Positions 57,965-64,000 of a DNA stretch of 64,000 nucleotides are shown here, one piece after another. Every line of letters begins with the position of its first letter. Position 1 is the first letter of the stretch. Origin of the DNA: JAOPZW01 sp963806015 (GTDB taxonomy: Bacteria > Actinomycetota > Thermoleophilia > Solirubrobacterales > Solirubrobacteraceae). Below the pieces are notes generated by a model, which was not told the DNA's origin, did not search any database, and was given only the letters and a program-made list of their open reading frames with translations. The position numbers and the translations under genes were made by a program. Location: NCBI GenBank assembly GCA_963806015.1, contig CAWDWM010000004.1, positions 248,001-312,000 on the forward strand, in the 5' to 3' direction.

Positions 57965-58039
57965 ATGACCCTCAGCCTGATCAACACCGTCCTCACCTTC
58001 ATCGGCCACACGGTCGGCACGCTCGGCGCCAAGTGGTAG
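57965..58039 (+). CDS. Tiny hydrophobic peptide ORF (24 residues)
   Basis: ATG 57965 to TAG 58039. The peptide starts MTLSLINTVLTFIGHTVGT, is hydrophobic and ends LGAKW. GGGAATG lies upstream as a possible ribosome-binding site, and a strong UUCG-loop terminator follows 8 bases after the stop. The 139 bases between 57826 and 57964 have no other gene. It is too short to be proven by sequence alone; the terminator at its end is the main support. It could be a small membrane peptide. Confidence 0.35.
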   Translation: MTLSLINTVLTFIGHTVGTLGAKW

Positions 58040-58047
58040 CTCCGACC

Positions 58048-58069
58048 GGGTCCGGCTTCGGCCGGACCC
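58048..58069 (+). terminator. Hairpin with UUCG tetraloop
   Basis: A 9-bp stem GGGTCCGGC/GCCGGACCC closed by TTCG, directly after the tiny peptide ORF and 38 bases before the IS630 element. Confidence 0.65.
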
Positions 58070-58106
58070 GCGCCGGCGCCATCCGCGCCGGCCGCAAGTG
58101 GCGCTA

Positions 58107-59287
58107 GTGGGTCGGCCATGAACGTTTGACCGGAAACTCGCCGCGCGTGGCGAACTGAGATGCATCACGACCATGGAGGTGGCGATGCGTCCCGCGGAGG
58201 TGTTCGTCCGTGAGCTCTCGCCCGAGGAGGGCTCGCGGTTGAAATCGATCTCCAAGAAGGCCAAGTACCAGTCCAAGCGCCAGCGGGCGATCATCTTGTT
58301 GGCGTCTGCGACGGGCATGTCGGCGCCGCAGATCGCGGCGATGGCACGCACCGACGAGTCGCATGTGCGCAAGGTCATCCATGCGTTCAACGAGGAGGGG
58401 TTCGCTGGACCCTGAGTATCGGGGCGGGCGTCCCAAGAAGACCACGCCCGAGCAGCGCGACCGGATCGTCGCGGTCGCGCGCGCCCGCCCCGACACGCAG
58501 GGCGTCGCGTTGACGCGCTGGTCACTGGCCAAGCTCTCAGAGCACCTGGTGTCGCTGGGCATCGTGCTCAGCGAAGAAGCGCTGCGCCGGACACTGCGCG
58601 CCGCCGGACTGAGCCATCAGCGCACCAGGTCGTGGAAGTGGAGCCCAGACCCCGATTTCGTGCCCAAGGCGGAGCGTGTGCTGGGGCTCTACAGAGCCAA
58701 ACCCGACGACGGGGGTCGTCGTCTGCTTCGATGAGATGGGACCGATCCAGCTGATCCCGCACCACGGCTCGGGCTGGGCAGCTCACACGCGGCCTGAGCG
58801 GCTGCGCGCGACCTACTCCAAGCGAAACGGGGTGCGCTACCTGTTCGGTGCTTATGACGTGCACGCCGACCGCCTGCATGGGCGCCTGCGCGCGCACAAG
58901 AACGCCGTCGAGGTGCTCGCCTTCTACCGCCAGATCCGGATGCGCTATGACCCCCGGCTGCGGATCCACCTGATCGCCGACAACCTCTCCACCCACAAGA
59001 CCCCGGCGATCCAAGCGTGAGCGGCCGGCGCTAACACCGAGCTGGTGTTCACGCCGACCTACGCCAGCTTCCTCAACCGCATCGAATGCCACTTCTGGGG
59101 CCTCGGCGAGTTCGTCATCAAGAACGCCGACTACCCCGACTGGGACGCGCTGGCCAAGGCGATGGCCGACCACATCCGCTACCGCAACGGCCCCCACCGT
59201 GACCAGCGCCTGATCGCCGCCGAACGCAAACTCCTCATCGCCGCCTGACCGATGTCATTCCCGGTCAAACGTTTTGAGCCGACCCAC
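58107..59287 (+). mobile_element. IS630-family insertion sequence, inactivated
   Basis: 1181 bp bounded by imperfect terminal inverted repeats of about 30 bases: the left end is GTGGGTCGGCCATGAACGTT, and the right end inverted is GTGGGTCGGCTCAAAACGTT, both continuing TGACCGG. It is flanked on both sides by TA (58105-58106 and 59288-59289), the target duplication of IS630/Tc1-type elements. Removing the insert restores the palindromic site GCGCTAGCGC. It carries a broken DDE transposase gene. Confidence 0.88.
58173..59248 (+). pseudogene. IS630 transposase, disrupted by two frameshifts and a nonsense codon
   Basis: The pieces in order are an N-terminal HTH part 58173-58415 (MSAPQIAAMARTDESHVRKV), a middle part in the next frame to 58734 (DPEYRGGRPKKTTPEQR), a catalytic part in a third frame from about 58700 to 59020 with the first Asp in VCFDEMGP and second in LIADNLSTH, and the last part to 59248 with Glu in NRIECHFWG. 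The first frame change near 58405 could be programmed frameshifting. The second, at a run of five G near 58710, looks like a one-base insertion. The third lesion is TGA at 59018, where relatives have Trp (TGG). The DDE residues are intact. Confidence 0.88.
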
Positions 59288-59343
59288 TAGCGCAGTCGGC
59301 TACATAAGACCGCGCGCTCACGTCCGCCCTCACGTGGCCCGAC

Positions 59344-59589
59344 TCAGCGTGGCGGCTTGCCGGTCAGCAGCCGGCTCTCACGCCACCGCACGAGCTTGCC
59401 CGTGATCGTCGCGCAGTACACCTTCGTCGCTCTGATCGAGCTCGCGCGGATGCGCGTGCCCGCCACCTTCACGATCACCGAGCCCGCACAGCGCGTCGCG
59501 ATCGGCACGCCGGCGGTCTGCCGGGCGCTCGTCGCGGACGGCGCGCAGAGTGCCACGGCGCAGGCCAGTGCGATCAGCAGAGGTCGCAT
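59344..59589 (-). CDS. Short secreted protein
   Basis: An 81-residue exported protein with a signal peptide ending SATSARQ. The mature part of about 57 residues is basic, with two Cys (ATRCAGSV and VYCATI) that may pair. No family is recognised. ATG 59589 is the only start that gives a signal peptide. It lies beside the IS element and is divergent from the luciferase-like gene. Confidence 0.6.
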   Translation of the reverse strand: MRPLLIALACAVALCAPSATSARQTAGVPIATRCAGSVIVKVAGTRIRASSIRATKVYCATITGKLVRWRESRLLTGKPPR

Positions 59590-59650
59590 CCGCCCCAGTC
59601 TCCCCGCCCCACGGCGACCAAACACATCTTCGCTATCTTCCTGAAACGGA

Positions 59651-60691
59651 ATGACGAATCCGCTTGTGCTCAGCGTCCTGGACCAGTCGCCGGTCTCCGA
59701 GGGCTCCAGCAGCGCCGATGCGCTGCACCACACGCTCGACCTCGCACGGCTCGCCGACGAGCTCGGCTATCACCGCTACTGGCTCGCCGAGCACCACGGC
59801 GGGACCATGCTCGCGGGCCCGAGCCCCGAGGTGCTCATCGGCCCGGTGGCGATGGCCACCTCGCGCATCCGCGTCGGCAGCGGCGGGGTCATGCTGCCCC
59901 ACTACAGCCCGCTGAAGGTCGCCGAGAGCTTCAGCATCCTCGCCGGCCTCTTCCCCGAGCGCATCGACCTCGCCATCGGCCGGGCGCCGGGCACCGATCC
60001 GCTCACCACCTTCGCGCTGCAGCGCGATCGCCGCCAGGCTGCCCCCGACGACTTCCCCACGCAGCTCGCCGAGCTGCTGGGGCTGCTCGAGAACCGCCTG
60101 CCCCACGACCACCCCTTCGCCCGCCTCGCCGACCTTCCCGGCCTCCCACACGCACCCGAGCCCTGGCTGCTGGGCTCGTCGCCGCAGAGCGGGATCTGGG
60201 CCGCCGAGCTCGGCCTGCCCTACGCCTTCGCCGACTTCATCAACCCCACCGGCGCGCAGATCGCCGCGCAGTACCGCACCGAGTTCATCGAGACCGGCCG
60301 TGCTCCGGCTCCGCGCGTGGCCGTCGGCGTGTGGGCCATCTGCGCCGAGACCGACGAGGAGGCGCAGCGCCTGGCCGCCAGCGCGCGGATGGCGATGATG
60401 ATGCTGCGCCGCGGGCGCCCGATCGCCATCCCGCCGGTCGACAAGGCGGTGCGCTTCCTGGAGTCCGAGGGCGAGGCGCTCGATGCGATGCCGCCCGGGC
60501 GCCGCACCGTGGTGGGCTCGCCGGCGACCGTGGCCGCCGGCCTGCGCGAGGTGGCGGAGTCCTACGCAGCCGACGAGGTCATCGTGGTCAGCATCACCCA
60601 CGACCACGAGGCTCGCCGGCGCTCGTACGAGCTGATCGCCGAGGCGTTCGACCTCGCCGGCGCCGCGGCCGCGGAGCGCGTCGCCTCCTAG
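59651..60691 (+). CDS. LLM-class flavin-dependent oxidoreductase (luciferase-like)
   Basis: A 346-residue bacterial-luciferase-type TIM barrel. It opens VLSVLDQSPVSEGSSSADAL and YHRYWLAEHHGG, then RIRVGSGGVMLPHYSPLKVAESF, the signature of the MsnO8-like LLM subfamily. GRAPGTDPLT and later VVGSPATVAAGLRE belong to the F420/FMN site. It uses reduced flavin or F420; the substrate is unknown. ATG 59651 is the natural start. It is followed 16 bases later by a DUF2127 gene. Confidence 0.92.
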   Translation: MTNPLVLSVLDQSPVSEGSSSADALHHTLDLARLADELGYHRYWLAEHHGGTMLAGPSPEVLIGPVAMATSRIRVGSGGVMLPHYSPLKVAESFSILAGLFPERIDLAIGRAPGTDPLTTFALQRDRRQAAPDDFPTQLAELLGLLENRLPHDHPFARLADLPGLPHAPEPWLLGSSPQSGIWAAELGLPYAFADFINPTGAQIAAQYRTEFIETGRAPAPRVAVGVWAICAETDEEAQRLAASARMAMMMLRRGRPIAIPPVDKAVRFLESEGEALDAMPPGRRTVVGSPATVAAGLREVAESYAADEVIVVSITHDHEARRRSYELIAEAFDLAGAAAAERVAS

Positions 60692-60707
60692 CGGGTACCT
60701 TCGGGGC

Positions 60708-61562
60708 GTGGCCGACGCCCCCGTTCCGGCGCCCGGAGTACGCACGCGACCCGCACGCTTCGTCCCGCGCCTGCATTGGGAGCTGCTGGTCTGCGGCGTG
60801 GCGGGCCACGAGCTCGTCGGCCTCGATGGCGCGCACGTGCGCGAGGAGGACGCGCTGGTCGTGCGCGAGATCGCCGGCGTGCGCTGGTATCGCTGCCTGC
60901 GCTGCGACAGTTGGCTGACCCTCCCGGTCCCGAAGACGGCCACGCGCGAGTACCCGCCGAGCCCCGACGAGATCGAGCTGCCGCTGCGCGGGCGCCCGCT
61001 GCGCGACAAGGTCGTCCTGCGCCTGATCGCGATCAACCGCGCCCTGCACTTCTTCGTCCTTTCGCTGCTCGGCGTCGCGATCCTGCTCTTCGCCTCGCAC
61101 CGCGCCGCCTTCCGCGAGCGCTTCTACCGCATCGTCACCGACCTGCAGGGCGGCGCTGTGTCCGGCGGCGGCCACGGACAGCACGGGCTGCTGGGCGAGA
61201 TCGACAAGCTCTTCTCGCTGCAGTCCTCGCGCCTTCACCTCTTCGCCGCGGTCATCCTCGTCTACGCGGCGGTCGAGGGCGTCGAGGCGGTCGGCCTGTG
61301 GTACCAGCGCCGCTGGGCCGAGTACCTCACCTTCATCGTCACCGCCTCGCTGTTGCCCATCGAGATCTACGAGCTGGCCCACCGTCTCTCGGTCCTGAAG
61401 ATCCTCGCCTTCATCATCAACGTCGCGGTGGTGGCCTACCTGCTCTATGCCAAGCGGCTCTTCGGGCTGCGCGGGGGCGCGCGCGCCGACGAGGAGATCC
61501 GTGCCGCGGATGTCGGCTGGGGCGCGCTGGAGCGCAGCGCGCCCGAGGCCGCCGCGTCCTAG
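60708..61562 (+). CDS. DUF2127-family membrane protein
   Basis: A 284-residue protein. Residues 1-100 are soluble with a CLRC zinc-ribbon-like pair and paired earlier Cys (LVCGVAGH). Then come about four membrane helices, with the DUF2127 features VYAAVEGVEAVGLWYQRRWA and LLPIEIYELAHRLS. Function is unknown. GTG 60708 lies 6 bases after TACCTT. The spermidine-synthase-like gene starts two bases after its stop, so they are cotranscribed. Confidence 0.88.
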   Translation: MADAPVPAPGVRTRPARFVPRLHWELLVCGVAGHELVGLDGAHVREEDALVVREIAGVRWYRCLRCDSWLTLPVPKTATREYPPSPDEIELPLRGRPLRDKVVLRLIAINRALHFFVLSLLGVAILLFASHRAAFRERFYRIVTDLQGGAVSGGGHGQHGLLGEIDKLFSLQSSRLHLFAAVILVYAAVEGVEAVGLWYQRRWAEYLTFIVTASLLPIEIYELAHRLSVLKILAFIINVAVVAYLLYAKRLFGLRGGARADEEIRAADVGWGALERSAPEAAAS

Positions 61563-61564
61563 CG

Positions 61565-62353
61565 ATGTCCGGGCGCGGCAACCGCCGGCGCGAACCCAGG
61601 GCGGGCGGCCCGTCCGTCCGCGTCGTCGCGGCCGAGGGCGGCCGGCGGCGGATGCTCGTCGACGGCCTGGAGGCCGCGGTGGTCGACCGCGCCGACCCCA
61701 CCCACCTCGACTTCCCCTACATGCGCTGGATCGCCGACGTCCTGGACCTCGGCTGGCGGGCGGCCACGCCGCTGCGCGCGGTGCACGTCGGCGCCGGCGG
61801 GTGCGTGCTGGCGCGCTACCTGGCCGCCACGCGGCCGGGCTCGCATTCGGAGGCCTTCGAGAACGACGCCGCGGTCCTCGACGCGCTGGCCACGGTGCTC
61901 GATCTGGCCGCCGAGCCCGGGCTGCGCGTGCGCGTGGGCGACGGCCGCGCCCTGCTCGGCGGGCGCCCGGCGCGCAGCGCCGACGTCGTGATCACCGACG
62001 CCTTCGCCGGCCCCGTCGTCCCCGTGCACCTGACCACCATCGAGTACCAGCACGAGGTCCGCCGGGTCCTGCGCGCCGGCGGCGTGCACCTGATGAACGT
62101 GATCGACGCCCCGCCGGGGCGGCTCGCGCGCCGCCAGGCGGCGACGCTGATCGAGGCCTTCTCCGAGGTCGTGCTCATCGCCCCGCGCGCGGTGGTGTCG
62201 GGCCGGCGCACCGGCAACGTGGTGCTGGCGGGCGCCGACCGCACGCTCAGCCTCGCGCGCCTGCGCGCCCGCGCGCGCAGAGACCACGAGGTCCTCGCGC
62301 CCGCCGAGGTCGCGGTGCTCGCCGAGGACGCGGCGGTCCTGCGCGACCGCTGA
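61565..62353 (+). CDS. Spermidine synthase-like (aminopropyltransferase-fold) protein
   Basis: A 262-residue Rossmann protein resembling spermidine synthase. LDFPYMRWIADVLDLGW, VHVGAGGCVLARYLAA (motif I variant with Gly-rich loop) and EAFENDAAVLDALATV correspond to the SAM-binding half, and DVVITDAFAGPVVPVHLTTI to the catalytic-loop region. Actinobacterial members often do not make spermidine, so the true substrate is open. ATG 61565 follows the previous stop by two bases. Confidence 0.85.
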   Translation: MSGRGNRRREPRAGGPSVRVVAAEGGRRRMLVDGLEAAVVDRADPTHLDFPYMRWIADVLDLGWRAATPLRAVHVGAGGCVLARYLAATRPGSHSEAFENDAAVLDALATVLDLAAEPGLRVRVGDGRALLGGRPARSADVVITDAFAGPVVPVHLTTIEYQHEVRRVLRAGGVHLMNVIDAPPGRLARRQAATLIEAFSEVVLIAPRAVVSGRRTGNVVLAGADRTLSLARLRARARRDHEVLAPAEVAVLAEDAAVLRDR

Positions 62354-62354
62354 G

Positions 62355-63287
62355 CTACGCGCTCGCGGCGTCCAGCGCGCCGAGCTCGTCCGCGCTCAGC
62401 TCGAGGTCGGCCATCGCCATCAGCTCGGCGAGCTGCTGCGGCGTGCGGGCGCTCGCGATCGGAGCGACCACGGTGGGCTGCGCCGCCAGCCAGGCCAGGC
62501 TGACGGCCGCGACGGGCACGTCGTGCGCGCCGGCCACCGCGTCGAGGGCGCCGAGCACGCGCTCGCCGCGCTCGCCGAGGTAGGCGCCCGCGCCCTTGGC
62601 GCGCTGACTGTCGACGGCGTCGGCGCCCGGGCGGTACTTGCCGGTAAGGAAGCCCATGGCCAGCGCGTAGTACGGCAGGCAGCCGAGGTCGTGGCGCCGG
62701 CACACGTCGGCCAGCCCGTTCTCGTAGCCGCGCTCGACGAGGTTGTAGTGCGGCTGCAGGGCGACGTAGCGCGCGAGGCCCTCGCGCGCGCTCGCCTGCA
62801 TCGCCGCCTCCAGGCGCTCGGGCGAGACGTTCGACGCGGCGATGTGGCGAACCTTGCCCTCGCGGACCAGCGCGTCGAGGGCCCCGAGCGTCTCCTCGGG
62901 CGCCGTCACCTCGTCGTCGCGATGGGTGTAGAGCAGATCGATGCGGTCGGTCAGCAGGCGCTGCAGCGACTCCTCGGTGGCGGTGCGCACGTTGTCGGCC
63001 GCGAGCCCCTTGCGATCGGACTTCGAGCCGACCTTGGTGGCGAGCACGATCGCGTCGCGGTTGCCGCGCGCCGCCATCCAGCGCCCGACGATCTCCTCCG
63101 ACTCGCCTCCGCGGTGGCCCGGCACCCATTGCGAGTAGCCGTCGGCGGTGTCGACGAAGTTGCCGCCGGCCTCCGCGTAGGCGTCGAGGACGGCGAACGA
63201 CTCGGCCTCGTCGGCCGTCCATCCGAACACGTTCCCGCCCAGGCACAGCGGGTGCACCGAGACGTCGGTCGAGGGGATGTTGCGCAT
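62355..63287 (-). CDS. Aldo/keto reductase (3)
   Basis: A 310-residue aldo/keto reductase. Tetrad residues are in NFVDTADGYSQW (Asp, Tyr), VLATKVGSK (Lys) and LLYTHRDD (His). The cofactor-binding end is VAPIASARTPQQLAEL. It begins MRNIPSTDVSVHPLCLGGN and is shorter than the other two in the window. The minus-strand stop at 62355 nearly meets the convergent gene. The DnaJ-domain gene is just upstream on the same strand, 9 bases away, which suggests an operon. Confidence 0.92.
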   Translation of the reverse strand: MRNIPSTDVSVHPLCLGGNVFGWTADEAESFAVLDAYAEAGGNFVDTADGYSQWVPGHRGGESEEIVGRWMAARGNRDAIVLATKVGSKSDRKGLAADNVRTATEESLQRLLTDRIDLLYTHRDDEVTAPEETLGALDALVREGKVRHIAASNVSPERLEAAMQASAREGLARYVALQPHYNLVERGYENGLADVCRRHDLGCLPYYALAMGFLTGKYRPGADAVDSQRAKGAGAYLGERGERVLGALDAVAGAHDVPVAAVSLAWLAAQPTVVAPIASARTPQQLAELMAMADLELSADELGALDAASA

Positions 63288-63296
63288 GCAAGCAAC

Positions 63297-63899
63297 CTAC
63301 CGGGCCGCCGCGACCAGCCGCGCGATGGCGGCGGCCGTGGCGGGGCGCAGATCGGCGAAGCTCAGCCGGCGTCCCCCGGTAGTGCGCACCCGCAGCACGG
63401 CCGAGCGCCGCAGCGGGCGGCCGAGGCGCTGGTCGACGCCCGCCACGTCGCGGAAGCGCAGCGAGCGCACGCGGTGAGTCGGCGCGTCGTCCAGCAGCCA
63501 CAGCAGTCGCCGGTCGGTGACCGCCAGCAGCGCCTGCGGGCTGGCCCACGTCGAGGTCGGCGTGGCCATGGCCACGTCCTCGCCGTCCTCCAATGCGGCC
63601 AGCAGCTCGCGCCCCAGCGCGCGGCGCACCGACTCGGCCAGCCACGCGCCCGCGCGCACGCGCGTCACGGTGACCTCCGGGCGGGCGGCCGGCGGCGCCG
63701 CACGCCCGTTGCGCTCCAGCCAGCGCTCGGAGCGCACGAGGTCGTAGGCGGCGTTGATCTCGGCCATGCGCCGCGTGGCCTCCTCGCCGCGCGCGCGATC
63801 GGGGTGCCAGCGCTTGGCCAGGCGCCTGTAGGCGGCGGCGACCTCGTCGCCGGACGCACCGGGCGTGACGCCGAGGACGGCGAACGGGTCCGCGCTCAC
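63297..63899 (-). CDS. J-domain protein with C-terminal PH-like region
   Basis: A 200-residue protein. The N-terminal J domain spans residues 4-57 with the HPD motif at 32-34 (AKRWHPDRARG), so it can stimulate a DnaK-type chaperone. The C-terminal 120 residues (LLAVTDRRLLWLLDD, VAGVDQRLGRPL) resemble the bacterial PH-like domain, where a recurring TDRRLLW pattern appears. No Gly/Phe or zinc region is present, so it is not a classical DnaJ. The start is a GTG at 63899. Confidence 0.88.
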   Translation of the reverse strand: MSADPFAVLGVTPGASGDEVAAAYRRLAKRWHPDRARGEEATRRMAEINAAYDLVRSERWLERNGRAAPPAARPEVTVTRVRAGAWLAESVRRALGRELLAALEDGEDVAMATPTSTWASPQALLAVTDRRLLWLLDDAPTHRVRSLRFRDVAGVDQRLGRPLRRSAVLRVRTTGGRRLSFADLRPATAAAIARLVAAAR

Positions 63900-63964
63900 G
63901 CGCCTATCGTAGGTCGCCGGCGTGGCGCGCTTCGCACACCCGCCGGTGCGGGTACGCTCGCGCC

Positions 63965-64000
63965 ATGCGCGGTGGCATCGACCTCGGCGGCACGAAGATC
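63965..64000 (+). CDS. Start of a ROK-family protein (partial)
   Basis: Only 12 codons are visible before the window ends. They read MRGGIDLGGTKI, the ATP-binding opening of ROK-family sugar kinases and regulators. TACGCT lies 6 bases upstream of the ATG. The rest of the gene is outside the window, so kinase or repressor cannot be distinguished. Confidence 0.6.
   Translation, partial: MRGGIDLGGTKI

Noticed and set aside
58395..58420. Programmed frameshift joining the two IS630 transposase parts
   Set aside because: Possible for the first frame change, but a second frame change and a nonsense codon make decay the simpler account.
1..64000. CRISPR arrays, tRNA, rRNA, integrases, phage genes
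   Set aside because: Looked for in the gaps; none seen. Short tRNA-like folds could be missed without a covariance scan.

Overview
The window looks like a chromosomal segment of a high-GC actinobacterium. The very high GC, frequent GTG/TTG starts, an adjacent MurT/GatD lipid II amidation pair, a c-di-AMP riboswitch on an NlpC/P60-type hydrolase and many short secreted proteins suggest class Thermoleophilia, order Solirubrobacterales (inference; no rRNA gene is present to test it). I saw no tRNA, rRNA, CRISPR array, prophage or integrase. Gene density is high, and neighbouring genes often overlap by 4 bases (ATGA/GTGA).

Layout. 1-2.8 kb: molybdate ABC transporter (ModA end, ModB, ModC) and an internally duplicated membrane protein. 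2.8-5.5 kb: HflX GTPase, MazG-like pyrophosphohydrolase, DUF4097-type protein. 5.5-9.1 kb: four-gene osmoprotectant (betaine/choline type) ABC importer. 9.2-14.1 kb: six-gene minus-strand operon of HAD phosphatase, small protein, lipid kinase, MurT, a methyltransferase and GatD. 14-20 kb: lipoprotein cyclophilin, SRAP DNA-crosslink protein, membrane and secreted proteins, CGNR regulator, phosphodiester glycosidase. 20-25.6 kb: glycosyltransferase, ABC exporter with a palindromic operator, a secreted PHM-like copper protein fused to a cupredoxin, and an amidotransferase. 25.6-29.5 kb: cell-wall cluster (CAP protein, two tandem L,D-transpeptidases, riboswitch-controlled peptidoglycan hydrolase). 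29.5-41.5 kb: redox and detoxification genes (aldo/keto reductases, P450, Ohr, VOC dioxygenase, metallo-beta-lactamase/TetR pair). 41.5-50 kb: small Cys-rich proteins, a zincin, flavin reductase, purine permease, cyclase, FAD oxidoreductase plus ferredoxin, cold-shock protein, dienelactone hydrolase. 50-57 kb: secreted proteins including M1 and S8 peptidases. 57-59.3 kb: decayed DNA with a fragmentary endonuclease-associated repeat, a tiny peptide ORF and a broken IS630 element. 59.3-64 kb: luciferase-like oxidoreductase, DUF2127 and spermidine-synthase-like proteins, aldo/keto reductase, DnaJ-domain protein, start of a ROK-family gene.

The least explained signal is a family of palindromic elements of roughly 135-200 bp (about 4145, 16533, 28241 and 41829). 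Each lies between two convergent genes. Each shares a terminal motif of the form RGCATCAYCGAGGG and encloses a long hairpin. A fifth, differently ended nested palindrome lies at 17730-17902. Other notable signals are a repeated gene junction in the MurT operon, two sites with the same TAGTTG/CAACTA palindrome, and start codons sitting 6-9 bases after a TAnnnT hexamer, which suggests widespread leaderless transcription.
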